Shown in pieces: positions 11,243 through 22,083 of a stretch of DNA of 64,000 bases; the stretch's first letter is position 1, and each line of letters begins with the position of its first letter. The notes beneath the pieces were generated by a model that was not told where the DNA came from, did not search any database, and saw only the letters and a program-made list of their open reading frames with translations. Source of the stretch: Nemertoderma westbladi (lineage: Eukaryota; Xenacoelomorpha; Nemertodermatida; Nemertodermatidae); NCBI GenBank assembly GCA_032718475.1, contig JAUCBJ010008458.1, positions 1 through 64,000 on the forward strand. Reading direction: 5' to 3'. The position numbers and the translations under genes were made by a program.

Positions 11243-11600
11243 TTAGTATTGGCAAGTTAATCTCACAAACCAGTCTAGTCTAACTTTACAGTAACCTTGT
11301 TCGCATTGTTCCAGGTTTAGGCCTATAGATTCCACTGTGTTCGTTCCAGGTTTAATACTGTAATAGACTCCGTTATCCATCTCGATCGCTTCGCTATGCA
11401 CCATCTTACTGGGTTTAATAAACTCCATCGCCTTCCTGTCGTTCTCTGTTTTGTAGATTACTTCGCCACCGTCTGATCGCTTTGGTTGCGTATTTAATAC
11501 TGTAATAGACTCCGTCGCCATCGTATCATTCTGGATACATTGAATAGACTCCATTGTCCATCGCGATTGTTTCATTGTTTACGTGTAATTGACTCCGTCG
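11243..11600 (-). repeat. Degenerate short repeats around AATAGACTCC
   Basis: ATAGACTCC or close variants recur at about 11362, 11507 and 11542, with related segments at 11331 and 11590. An antisense frame of 110 codons exists (11575-11243) with recurrent ESI/EFI-like motifs, but this follows from the repeat and I do not call a gene. Confidence 0.35.
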
Positions 11601-11889
11601 CCTCCTCGGATTAGGAATCCGGCCGGGTTTCGTAGATTCCGCCAGAATTCCGGCACCGGCACCACGATCAACGATTTCGGAAGTAACAAACTCCGTCAAC
11701 AACACTCGGGGTTTAAAAAATACAACTATCTGGCAACTTGTAACTGGGCGATCATCTATCTGATAATTGAAAAAGACTGTCTGACAGTTGGTATCAGACT
11801 ATCTGATAGTTAGCGCCCCAAGGGTAAATCCTTACCCCATGGGCTGTTACCTCTCTGACTGACAGCGCAACAGCCCCTCCTATAGTATA

Positions 11890-13120
11890 TTGGAGTGCCT
11901 TTGTGGTGTGTTTGCTTCGCTTGTTATTGTATCTATAGTTCTTTAGGTGGAGATGCACTCAGTTGTATTACTCTATTGTCGTAAAGGTCAAACTGGTTAT
12001 AGCCAGCCCGAATGTTTGTAGGAGTAACAGTGCAGTTTATTGCTCGGTTATTAATTAACACATTTTCAGTAGATAATATTGGGTTGGATTTGTTGTATAT
12101 AAACCGATATTCTGGGTTTCATTTCTTCAGTAGCCTACGGAACCCCAGCCAAGCAGAAGGATGTTTTTTATTATTATTATTATTTTAGCAACATAGTTTG
12201 GGCAATTTATATTACGGTTGATTATGCGTTTATTATTATGCCTTAATTATATTATATTCACTATACTGTCATAATATTTTTACTGATTGTATCATCGTAT
12301 TGTAAACCATGATTACCTTAAGTACGTAAATATACAGAACTTTATATAATTGTTTTTATAACGTTATGTTTTTATAACTTTATTTTATTGCCACACCTTA
12401 TTTATTTTATCTACATCCCTACCACTCTGTCAGACACTGTCAGCTAACGGCCGTACCTTTGTTGTCGGCCGATCTCGCTGGCGCCTCTGTAGTCCCCCCA
12501 CGTCCCCATCCTAAACAAAGTGAGGCTCTATAAACCTTACCCTTCCCCCCCAACCCCCACAAAGAATCCTCTTAATTCACACCCCGCGATGTCGCGGGTT
12601 GTCGGTGTGTTTTAGCGCGCACAGAGTTTACCTCGTGTTTTTTCACAATGATAATTAGTTTGCACTGAATAATAAGCTATTTCACTTATGTAACTTGCTT
12701 TTTGGCAGGTAATTGTTATTACACGAACAACACTCACTTATTTCTAAAACATCTTATAAAGATGTATTGCGGTCCCTTACCGTGGCAACGCGGTCGGTGT
12801 GCCTCGCTACTTTACTTCATTCATTATTTATTTGATTCAGTAAATTCAATTATATTATGGGAAATGGGAAATTGTTACACAAGTTTACAAAGTTAATTTT
12901 ACCTACAATTATTTATTTTTCAGTTGTTTTGAGATTTTCGGTTTGGATACTTCACAGTAGTTTTAGGAAATATTAAAGTGGACAGCTAAACACAAGTAGT
13001 TATCATTTTACTTTAGTTTTTATAATAAAAAGCAATTCTAAAATGTTGACGGTGAGGTCTATTAGATAATTCAAATACTTTTAAGTATCAAATTTAATAA
13101 TTCTAGTTAATGATTAAAGT
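11890..13120. other. AT-rich intergenic DNA with one GC-rich hairpin
   Basis: CCCGCGATGTCGCGGG at about 12584-12599 is a near-perfect dyad (7-bp arms, 2-base centre). A TATA-like TATATAAAC lies near 12107. No gene is recognised. Confidence 0.4.
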
Positions 13121-13125
13121 TAATG

Positions 13126-13146
13126 GGGGGGGGGGGGGGGGGGGGG
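13126..13146. repeat. Poly(G) run
   Basis: About 20 consecutive G. Length may be unreliable in the assembly. Confidence 0.8.
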
Positions 13147-13676
13147 TGGCTAGCACCCCCAAATGTAACCTCACATTTTGGTTTCTCTCGACCCTAAAAT
13201 TAGGTAAAAATTATTTTTTGTACTACTAAACATTGTCTGGATTGTTTAAGAATAGCCAAACCACATATTTTTAAAATTTTCCCCAAAATGGCTCTGTAAT
13301 GGCCAAAAGTACCTTTTTGCACCAATGGCTATATTTGTACCAAGATTTGTTGGAATTTGTCGAAATTTTGATTATAAGTTCAAAACACCCTTGCATCCAA
13401 TTTTTCATAAAGTTTTTAACTGAAAATGGACTTGTGCCATTTTAAAAAGGCCCAAAAATGGGCTCTTTGGGCTTTTTTTGTTGAAAAATGGCTCAAGGGT
13501 ATTTCCAGCCAAATTTGTTCAAATAAATCATTGTTGGATTATTTCACTGTTAAGTAGATATCTACAGTACCACGTAAAAAACTTTCTAAATATTATTTAG
13601 CGTATTTTACGTATTTTGCCTTGATTTTTAGTAGTCGTAATATGCCTATTTCCTACAATAGTTAAAATTTCACTGG

Positions 13677-13830
13677 GGTCTCCATTGGCGCAGTAGTCAG
13701 ATAGGTTAAGGCGTTGGTTACATTCTAGGTAGGTCAGGGGTTCGTATCTGGGTCGGGAAATTTGTATTTTGTGCTGTTAAATTTTCGGCTTCATTTAATT
13801 AGATAAGCCAATGGGGTGCGTACAACACAT
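13677..13830 (+). mobile_element. Possible tRNA-derived SINE head
   Basis: An A-box-like TTGGCGCAGTAGTCAG at 13685 is followed about 50 bases later by GGTTCGTATCT (B-box-like) at 13739. The body after it shows no clear relation to the SINE at 905. Single copy in this window. Confidence 0.45.
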
Positions 13831-14049
13831 GGAACGATTAACTATATTATTACTGATTCACTATATTATTACTGATGGCACTCAACATTAGTTACATATA
13901 TTAATTTTATCAAGTTTATAACATAATTAAACAACATTATTCCATTGATACAATGAATAATAAATAATAATAATATAATTAGATTTAAATATTTTTTAGC
14001 ATATGTAGTTGAGTATTGAAAAATTGCAAACAACAACAAAAATATTGCA

Positions 14050-14280
14050 AAGTTTAAATGTTTACATAAGGTAGGGATGCATCATCCACCACACCAGCAC
14101 ATCGCCATACAGAGCGAGAGGACCTAAAGCAGGCACATGTTGCCCTTAAAGTGGCAAAAGAAAGCCTGGCTCTTACCCAGCCCATCACCCGCGGATATGA
14201 TTTGTCCCATTTCTCACTAAGAGATCTAGCAAGACGACGTAGGACTGTGGTGTACTCTCCACCCAGAACTCCATCCACTG
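14050..14280 (-). pseudogene. Non-LTR retrotransposon ORF2, C-terminal fragment
   Basis: The 74-codon minus frame reads EYTTVLRRLARSLSEKWDK..., then GWVRARLSFATLRATC.... This matches the pattern at the end of many LINE ORF2 proteins, with an aromatic/arginine helix followed by a RARLSxAxLRA helix. It is truncated on both sides. Confidence 0.55.
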
Positions 14281-14409
14281 TAGTAACCAGGGCTGAAAAA
14301 TCTGCCTGACGTTGACTGCATGCATTGGAGTACTTAGTATTCTAAGATAGGTTGGGCCAATCTTAATAATTTAATAATCTTAATAACTTAATAATTAATT
14401 ACTCCAATG

Positions 14410-14665
14410 TGCGGCCATAGAATGTTATCGAATGTTCTAGATGATTCCATGGCTAGGATTTGCTATATAAGGGGCAGTTTGTCCTTCGGTTATCACTCGT
14501 CACTAGTTGATCACTAACTAATCACTTAGTTTATTATTCGTACTAATCATTTGTTAATCTCGTCACTAGCTCTCTTACTTTAGTTTAGTTCTTTTGTTAT
14601 TTTGTAAAGTCAAAGTTTGATAAATCTTTGTAATTACGTTAATATACTGCAAACTCTTGACCATG
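14410..14665 (+). promoter_or_regulatory. TATA-box promoter segment, possibly a solo LTR
   Basis: TATATAAGG at 14464 is followed about 25-30 bases later by an initiator-like TCACTCGTCACTAG. Upstream lies TGTTATCGAATGTTCTAGA. This order (TGTTA start, TTCTAGA, TATATAAGG, repeated CACT motifs) is common in LTRs of Ty3/gypsy-like elements, but I see no second copy or clear ending. Confidence 0.3.
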
Positions 14666-14669
14666 TAGT

Positions 14670-15990
14670 TTTAACGTATCCATCTTGAGACAGCCAAATG
14701 CTTCGGAGAATGGCTGCCTAAACCATTAGGCCTCAGCAACGCAAATGGGAAGAGATGTCCACGACGCATTAAGGACCCACATTATCTTCGCCCACGCCAA
14801 TTCGAAAGTATGACCTCTTGCCAGAAAGCGCCCACAGCAGAGGAAGGTAAGACTTTGTTTGACGCCCTTGCCCACATTAAGACCTTAGATCAGGGTAAAG
14901 CGTGACGCCATCCTGGGACGCTGTAAAATGTAGGATTAAATATCTCAGATTCAGACAGGAAAAACCCCGGTAAACCTGTATCTCCTGCAGGTGCGAGCTG
15001 TTGCCATTCGTTAGTACGCGCAAGTACACCTTAGGTGCGGATAGCACATGCTCTATAATTTGGTGCTTTGCAGTACTGTGGTGCCACAAAAGGATCTAAC
15101 AGACTTCTGCGCTTCTTAGCAACTGACTTATACCGGTACTGATAATTCAGTAATGATACTGCACTGTTGTCTGTTAGTCAGTAGATTTTTGTAACATTAT
15201 ATTATATTATTTGTGTGCAAGGATTTTTTATGTTGGATTATCCTCGCCCCACAGTACTGACAGTACAGTACCGGTTAGCTTTGTAGGCCTTATAGTTTGA
15301 CTGCCCTGTCTGATTCCAAAATATTCGATCAGGCAAGAGGCAGCTTTCTGCTACCAGCACGAGCACAATGTTTGGCTTATGGAGGTTTACTAACATCCTA
15401 CCGCGCCCTTGCCACGTACTGATAGGTATTTACTGCTAACCACCGCAGTAACAAAGTTCTAGAATAAATTGTATACCTGATCAGCTAACATACGGTAGTA
15501 AATTAACACCTATTCTCTTATCTCACAATCACAATCTCGTATTAGTGCCGATTATGGGTGTAGTTACTAACACCGTATTTTCCTGGTTGAATTGTGAATG
15601 AAGGAGGAGAGAGCGCCAGCCCTTTTGACGTCAGTTTGTAAGTATTGCGCCTACAGCGTGCGACTAGAGAAATGTGTCTGACAATGATAAGAAATTTTAA
15701 ACATGAGCCATAGAGTGAGCCATATTTAAGAATAGTATAAAGTCATTATATATTTAACAAATTTTATCATCTGATAAACAAAATCATGACATTGATCGGT
15801 ACATTGACTATGCAATTATTGTTATCGGTACATTGACTATGCAATTATTGTTATGTATTTATCAAATAATATTATCAAGGCAAGGATGCTATTTAATTAC
15901 ACAGAACTGATATATACAATATATCACTAAGTGGCAATTCTTTATCAGGAAATGGCATACGCCAACGGTAGTTTCCTTTTGTGATGGAAA
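14670..15990. other. Intergenic DNA, one short tandem duplication
   Basis: ATCGGTACATTGACTATGCA and its continuation through ATTATTGTTA occur twice in tandem (about 15796-15825 and 15826-15856). No gene is recognised. A 70-codon minus frame at 15089-14877 has no features I can place. Confidence 0.4.
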
Positions 15991-16013
15991 CAGAAGAAAC
16001 AGTGGTGCCTCTT

Positions 16014-16501
16014 CTAAAGAAACCCTCTCCATATCCACGACTGCTGCATGGTGTATGTATGGTAAGCATCATCGATCAATTCGAGCTGAGTCAGAGTCAC
16101 AGTTTCAGTATCCTTCCTCGTCTTTGCAATTAGTACCCACAAGTTTCTATAAGTCAAATATATACAGTTTCCTTTTCTAGGAGTAATTTCTTTAGATTTT
16201 ATCAAGTTTGGTATTGAATACTGTGCAGTGCAGCTACCTTCGACCTCATATGTTTGTTAACTGTCTCTTGTAATATTAAGTCTATTCTCTTAGAATTTAT
16301 TCCACGTTTTAATTCAGACATATAAATTTCAAACTTGAAACAGGTCCAAGAATCTAGAGGGCCATAGCGGGATGCAAATTCAGTTATATGAATCAACATA
16401 TGTACATTAAATGTGTAGCCAGCTTTAGTGTAGAGGTTACCAATTTCGCTGTGAAATTGTAACAGTAGGCGCTCAGAAAAATCTCTATATTCAGATTGCA
16501 C
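16014..16501 (-). pseudogene. EnSpm/CACTA-type transposon protein fragment (DUF4218-like)
   Basis: The minus frame 16501-16202 contains FNVHMLIHITEFASRYGPLDSWTCF followed by an FE.Y...LKRG-like segment. The pattern NVH-x2-H-x5-(6)-GPL-x4-CF-FE is the hallmark of the DUF4218 region that accompanies EnSpm/CACTA transposases. An overlapping frame 16205-16014 may be a frameshifted continuation. The catalytic domain is absent. The fragment ends at the palindrome at 16510. Confidence 0.5.
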
Positions 16502-16509
16502 AACAAGTT

Positions 16510-16578
16510 CTTTTGAGACAAGAATTCTTAGAGCAACATGTAGGCTACATGTTGATCTAAGAATTCTTGTCTCAAAAG
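16510..16578. repeat. Near-perfect 69-bp palindrome
   Basis: The 34-base left arm (16510-16543, starting CTTTTGAGACAAGAATTC) and its complement (16545-16578) differ at one position, around a single central G. It sits exactly between the EnSpm-like fragment and the LINE copy. Confidence 0.9.
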
Positions 16579-16599
16579 ACTGGACAGACTGTTGAGGTT

Positions 16600-17289
16600 C
16601 TGATTAAGGACATGGGGGGTGGTTGGTGACTCGCCCTCGCTTCAGCAGATGATAGTGGCAATGGTGGAATTGGTCTATTGATGAATACAACTGCACATGC
16701 AGCATTGGACAAAATAGACCAAATCTCTAACCGCATCATCCGTTGCCATTTCTCATGTTCTGGAAGACTGGCTAAGAAGTTTCCTAAGGTGGTTCTGATT
16801 GTGTGCTACTCTCCAACTAGTGTTGCCCCTGTAGAGGAGGTGGAAAATTTCTACCACAATCTACAAGCAGCTACTGATGGAGTGGATCAGCATGCATTCT
16901 TAACATTCCTGGGAGACTTTAATGCAAGTCTGCATCAATCACCTACATCGCCCTGGGTCTATAGCAATAGTGTCAACCGAAATTCCGTCCATCTTCAGGA
17001 TTTTATCTCTGGAAATGGATTGTTTTCGGCTGGAACCCAGTTCAAGAAGCGAACTGGAAAGCTATGGACTCATAGTGGACCCAGTGGTCACAAGTCCCAG
17101 ATAGACCATATTCTGTTTTGTAGGAAATACAGGAGCTCTATACAAGACTGTAATGCATTTACACTTCGACCCTTCTCCAGTGATCACCGCCTTATTGTGG
17201 CCAAGATAAGACTTAGTCTGCGTGCTAGCAGAACAACGAAATCTGCCTTGCCGCGGCATGACTGGTCCTCTCTGTTGCAACAGCCAAGT
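16600..17289 (+). pseudogene. LINE family A ORF2, APE-type endonuclease domain (5' half of a split copy)
   Basis: The frame 16678-17319 carries an apurinic-like endonuclease: VLIVCYSPTS, then FLGDFNAS with the catalytic Asp-Asn pair, RTGKLWTHSGPSGHKSQIDHILF (the substrate-contact/IDH block), and FSSDHRLIVAKI with the catalytic SDH. The N-terminal catalytic Asn/Glu region is outside the open frame; weak matches extend to about 16600. The coding sequence is cut at 17289 by the BEL/Pao element and resumes at 22089 on the same strand. Confidence 0.8.
17285..17289. repeat. Target-site duplication CAAGT (left)
   Basis: CAAGT immediately precedes the left LTR and recurs immediately after the right LTR at 22084-22088. 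Five bases is normal for BEL/Pao integrases. Confidence 0.9.
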
Positions 17290-17648
17290 TGTCACGAACC
17301 CATAGTGGTTCCGATATAAAAACATTTCAGCAGTTTCAGTATTTAGATATCTCAATTCTGCATTCTAAATTTAGTAGTAATAAGGACCGTGGTACATAAA
17401 AATAATAGCACTACTGCACTACATCAATCTACACCAATCACTGATAACAATATGACAGTACACAGTACTGCAGTATAGCAGTCTGATAGCAACAATAAAA
17501 AAGGGTACAGTAGTAATAATATATTAACACAACCTAATACATCTATCAAAATATAAAGATACTTTCCGACACGAAATAACCCCCCAACACCAAATGTAAT
17601 CTACTAAAATCGTGAATAAGATTAAGTACTTTTATTGAGTTCACGACA
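17290..17648 (-). repeat. 3' LTR of the BEL/Pao element
   Basis: 359 bp, reading TG...CA on either strand (TGTCACGAACC at the left, CACGACA at the right). Differs from the LTR at 21725 at three sites (near 17312, 17324 and 17528). Confidence 0.95.
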
Positions 17649-20220
17649 TTCCCCACCACAGAAGGAGAACAATATATCTGATTGTAACAAATCTCTAATA
17701 CGTTTCTTACATTTAATTGCTGATTCCCTCACTGGTCTATTTGCAATATGTTTGTTACCATCCGAATCGCTTTGATTCTTTTCATTGCTCTTGTTTCGTT
17801 TATCTTCAATTGTGAGTTCCAATGGATATAATAAGCTTATGGGTCGAGTTAGTATTTTCTTTTTGGGGGTCATCACCTGTACAGAACGGATTTCACCATC
17901 TTTACTGTGATTAAGTTCATGAATAATCACAGTTTTCCAGAAACACCTGGAAGTTCCATCTTGTTTTAGTAATACCACTTCTCCAATTGAAGGAATGCTA
18001 CGAATATTAATCTTCTTGTGTTTATGATCGTATATAGTATTTCTCTCCATCAACATATCCAGATAATCTCTATTCCATCGCGACCAAAAGTCATTTAATA
18101 TTTCGTTTTGTTTCTTAAAACTTGTCCTAACTTCCATCACACTTGAGTCTTTCGGTAGATAATCAGTATCATCATCATCATTATGATCTTCAAATAGTTG
18201 AATAAATTTAGTATGTCCTGGAATTAGTAGATCATTTGGAGTAATTACCCTCTTATCATCAATTTCACTAGATATGTAAGTCAAAGGTCTACTGTTGATC
18301 ATATATTCAATTTGACACAATATAGTTTGTAATTGATGAACATATAAAAGTTTCCTTCCTATACTCTTTCTCATAACTGTCTTTACAACTCCAACAAGCC
18401 TTTCATATATTCCACCTTGCCAAGGTGATAGTTCTGGGATGTTCTTCCATTTAATTCTCCGCTTTGTAAGATATCCGGAAAGATCATCGTCTAACATTAA
18501 TTTATCCCAGAAATCATTAAGGACAAGATCAGCTAGAAGGAATTGAGATGCATTGTCAGATAGGATACTTTTAGGATATCCTCTTCGTGAACAGAATCGT
18601 TGAAGGGCTAAAAGGAATTCTATAGCAGACATATCAGGTACCAATTCTAAGTGAATAGCTCTTGTAACCAAGCAGGTATACAAGCATACCCATACCTTGT
18701 CCTTTTCCCCATCTGTTTTATAGCTCTTGGTAAATATATGCCCAAAATAATCTAAGGCAGTCATACTAAAGGGAGGTTTGTAACCCTCCATTCGCTCATC
18801 CGGTAAACGACTAAATACAGGTAGTCTATAGGGACCATTTCCATAATGTTTACATACATAACATGATTTCAATATCTGACGTACTAAGGAGCGTCCTTGT
18901 GGAATCCAATATCTTTTCCGGAGTTCACTTAGAGTATGATTAACTCGTCCATGCATTATCAATTCATGTGTCTCCAGAATAATCAGTTTTGTCACATAAT
19001 CGGATTTTGCCAACAATAGTGGAAAATTGCTTTCTAAGCAACCCTCTGTGAAAGGAAAACGTCCGGAACATCTAAGCATTTTGTTTTTATCAATAAATAT
19101 GCCTAGTTGATTAACCAAAGTGTTTGATTTCTTAGTAATAATATCTTCTATTACATCTTTATAATGTATTCTCTGCATTGTTTTTATCCATAATGCCTCA
19201 GCAATAACAACTTCACTGGTATGAATATTTCTATCTAGTGTAATATGGTTAAACATATTTCTAATTTTAACATTGTTCTTCATCCTTTTTGCTATAAAAC
19301 GCAATGCAAAAGCTGTAACATGCAATAATTGAATGTATGATGAGTATCTGGTAGGATCCATATCTAATGGATATGAGGTTGACAATGCAAATACGTTATG
19401 TATTGAAGTAATATCGGCATGTTCTATTGATATTGCAATTTCAACTTCTTTCTTAATAGGGTTCATACATAATTTTGGCCAAAATGATTCATTCTTAACG
19501 ATCCAGTTGGGACCATTCCACCAAAACTTCATGTTACACAGAGCCTCTGATGTTACACCACGTGTTAATAATAGATCAGCGGGGTTCTGATCAGTTGGTA
19601 CATACTGATAAATTACAGCGGGTAATTTCTTTATTTCTTTAACTCTGTTCGAAACAAATATTTTCATTGGTTTCGTAGATTGCACCCAGTGCAAAGCACA
19701 TTGTGAGTCAGAATACAAATAAATATCAGTGAATCCAAGGTTGGAATGTTTTATCACAAATTGTAAGCATTTAATACCAGTTTCAATTGCTACTAATTCC
19801 AGTCTAGGAGTTGATACTTTGACCTTACCATCTCCAGTAGCCTTTACCTTTGGCAATGGCGCCAAACGCGATTTTGCATAAAGTAAATTAGTTTCAATAG
19901 TTTTGTTACTACACCTTCTAACATAAATTGCTGTCCCATATGCTAAATTTGATGCATCTGTAAAGGAAATCAATTGATATCGTATATCTTTAACTATATC
20001 TTTATCATCACTAAAAATTCTTCGTGGAAATTTGAATCCTACACTTTTCATTGCCATGACACAATTTTTCCATTCTTCTTGATACTCAGATGGTAGTACC
20101 TTATCCCAATAATCATTTTCTTCCTAAGGTCCATGATTTCTGAAATAATAATTTTCCCATTAAGGACGAAGGTGACCATAGGCCAAGTGGATCAAAAAAA
20201 CTAGCTACCATATTTATCAA
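17622..20220 (-). CDS. BEL/Pao Pol remnant: RT connection region, RNase H, integrase
   Basis: The 811-codon frame 20057-17622 encodes RNase H at about residues 28-175 (SFTDASNLAYG, PRLELVAIE, YSDSQCALHW, VPTDQNPADLL). Integrase follows: an HHCC zinc region at about 360-405 (THELIMHG...CYVCKHYG) and a DDE core at about 430-550 with Asp in ALDYFGH, Asp in ILSDNASQF and Glu in GGIYERLV. A C-terminal domain to about 780 may bind DNA. Upstream in 20220-20060, a broken stretch still reads MVASFFDPLGLWSP, the segment that follows the reverse transcriptase in this family. The stop lies 26 bases inside the 3' LTR. All visible integrase catalytic residues are present. Confidence 0.9.
17649..17660 (-). 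other. Polypurine tract of the BEL/Pao element
   Basis: On the minus strand GTGGTGGGGAA directly abuts the 3' LTR, the expected position for plus-strand DNA priming. Confidence 0.6.
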
Positions 20221-20227
20221 TTTTCGT

Positions 20228-21244
20228 TTAGTATTTATCTAAACATTCAAATAAATCAACCAAAATCCATGGTTCATCCACTTTGTGATCCTTCCAAAGT
20301 TCAATTTTTACACAGTCAGGCAATTTTGCTTGGAATTCCGCTGCTACTAAATCACTTGTATACAAATTATCACCTAAAACATTCAATTGGCGGAATATCC
20401 TCTGTGCTGTGTCTACCATAATTCTAATTGCGGACACTCTTTTACTTGATAGTTTCAATAACCCCCACTCTTTATATAGTGCCGTTTTTTGTAATGTTTT
20501 GCTTCCATACCTTTTATTCAATAATTCAATAGCTTCAATATAGCTTTCTTCATTTAAAGCAAAACCCATTACAACATTGGCTGCACTCCCAGTCAGAGAA
20601 CTTTTCAAATATGAAAATTTCTGTATATTAGAGAGATCAGTTCTGGAACCCACGCATGATTCAAACATTGCCCAATAATCAACCCATTTGTTGATATCAA
20701 CACCCGAAAATTTCGGTAAATCTAATTTAGGCAAGCGAGCATTATGATCTCTACTAAAACTATGTCCATGTCTATCTGCGGGTGGTCTCTGACTCGTACC
20801 ATAAAATACATTACCACTGGCATTGGGGATTTCAACAGGTGTTTGTGATGCAAATGACTGATTTCTGTCAATTGTGCTTAATCTGGCAGTTAAGCTATCT
20901 ATACAATCTTGACCAATTGCTACTATATCTAAATAGCCTTTATCACCCAAAGCAGTTTGTTCATAAATTACGTGTTCATTGTCTGCTTTGGGTAAATCGT
21001 CAAGTAGTTCTAAGAAATCGGTATCATATTGCTGCAGTTGTCCAATCTGTCTTTCAATTTTATTATTTAATTTGAGTATATCTTCTCTTAACACATTATA
21101 CTCATCTATAGTTAGGCCTGATCTGATGCGAATGTCTAGAACAGTTGAACATTCATTAACGTTTTTAATCAAACGTTGTTTTAATGGGCCAATTAATTGT
21201 CTTATTTTCCCAGACATTTTTTCACAATTAACAATTTCGGTCAA
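20228..21244 (-). CDS. BEL/Pao Gag (DUF1759), C-terminally truncated
   Basis: The 338-codon frame begins with a helical N-terminus (about residues 10-130, coiled-coil-like, with a QIGQLQQYDTDFLELL heptad stretch). The DUF1759 capsid-like region follows from about 165 (LPKLDLPKFSGVDINKWVDYWAMFES, then KFSYLKSSLTGSAANVVMGF, later LLNKRYGSKTLQ). These residues mark BEL/Pao Gag. It stops just after a LVDLFECLDKY segment, where intact relatives continue into zinc knuckles. The stop coincides with the internal deletion. It lies directly downstream of the primer-binding site and 5' LTR. Confidence 0.85.
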   Translation of the reverse strand: MTEIVNCEKMSGKIRQLIGPLKQRLIKNVNECSTVLDIRIRSGLTIDEYNVLREDILKLNNKIERQIGQLQQYDTDFLELLDDLPKADNEHVIYEQTALGDKGYLDIVAIGQDCIDSLTARLSTIDRNQSFASQTPVEIPNASGNVFYGTSQRPPADRHGHSFSRDHNARLPKLDLPKFSGVDINKWVDYWAMFESCVGSRTDLSNIQKFSYLKSSLTGSAANVVMGFALNEESYIEAIELLNKRYGSKTLQKTALYKEWGLLKLSSKRVSAIRIMVDTAQRIFRQLNVLGDNLYTSDLVAAEFQAKLPDCVKIELWKDHKVDEPWILVDLFECLDKY

Positions 21245-21705
21245 GTTCAGTTGATAGCAGCCAGTAAACGTTCAGTAGATGTACCGGTACCGGTAGTGGT
21301 AGGCCTAAGCAGGTAGGCAATAATAATATTAATACTATCATCACTCAGTCACTTTACTCACCATTTCCAAATTGCATTTGAATTGCATTATCAATATTAA
21401 ATAACAGAAATAACATGAGGCCTACTGCATTAGGCTGCTTCTTCTAGGGCTAGTTAAGCCGTCTTTATTTATCCATTTCAATTATATCTGACTGTCAGCC
21501 ATATTGTGTCATCATATCAGGCATATTAGCCTATATCTGCAGTATATGACAGTAGGTACATTACCGGTTACCAGTGACCACCAGATTGGTATTCATTAAT
21601 GTTATTATCATGGGTAGGTACCGGCAGTTGGCGATTTTTAAATTCGGAACTGCTGAACTGTCTGACTGTTTGTACCTTGCAGTTTGCAGGTCTGTCCTGG
21701 ATTTC

Positions 21706-21724
21706 AAAATTTGTCACCGCACCA
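21706..21724 (-). other. Primer-binding site of the BEL/Pao element
   Basis: On the minus strand TGGTGCGGTGACAAATTT starts immediately after the 5' LTR. TGG pairs with the CCA end of a tRNA. I cannot say which tRNA. Confidence 0.6.
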
Positions 21725-22083
21725 TGTCACGAACCCATAGTGGTTCGGATATAAAAAAATTTCAGCAGTTTCAGTATTTAGATATCTCAATTCTGCATTC
21801 TAAATTTAGTAGTAATAAGGACCGTGGTACATAAAAATAATAGCACTACTGCACTACATCAATCTACACCAATCACTGATAACAATATGACAGTACACAG
21901 TACTGCAGTATAGCAGTCTGATAGCAACAATAAAAAAGGGTACAGTAGTAATAATATATCAACACAACCTAATACATCTATCAAAATATAAAGATACTTT
22001 CCGACACGAAATAACCCCCCAACACCAAATGTAATCTACTAAAATCGTGAATAAGATTAAGTACTTTTATTGAGTTCACGACA
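21725..22083 (-). repeat. 5' LTR of the BEL/Pao element
   Basis: 359 bp, three differences from the 3' LTR. Read on the minus strand it would carry the promoter and 5' end of the transcript. Confidence 0.95.

Larger units (their letters stand above)
9290..11887. mobile_element. Probable DNA transposon bounded by ~65-bp inverted repeats
   Basis: The segment at 9293-9358 is repeated in inverse orientation at 11815-11882. The shared part includes GGGCTGTTGCGCTGTCAG and GGGGTAAGGATTTACC, with few mismatches. TATATTGG occurs just outside the left end and just outside the right end, a possible 8-bp target duplication. No transposase is recognised inside; the interior holds LINE debris and a minor repeat. 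The outermost bases of the two ends do not match perfectly, so exact termini and superfamily are open. Confidence 0.55.
17290..22083 (-). mobile_element. BEL/Pao LTR retrotransposon, young but internally deleted
   Basis: This is a complete insertion of 4794 bp with 359-bp LTRs, 5-bp target duplications, a primer-binding site, a polypurine tract, a gag ORF and a pol remnant, all read on the minus strand. The two LTRs differ at only three positions, so the insertion is recent. The internal region is shorter than an autonomous BEL/Pao element. Between the gag (DUF1759) end and the RNase H start, the zinc knuckles, protease and reverse transcriptase are missing. It could have moved only with enzymes supplied by another copy. 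It landed in an older LINE copy. Confidence 0.9.

Noticed and set aside
11243-11575. 110-codon minus frame as a transposon gene
   Set aside because: The frame is built from a degenerate short DNA repeat and shows no recognisable domain.
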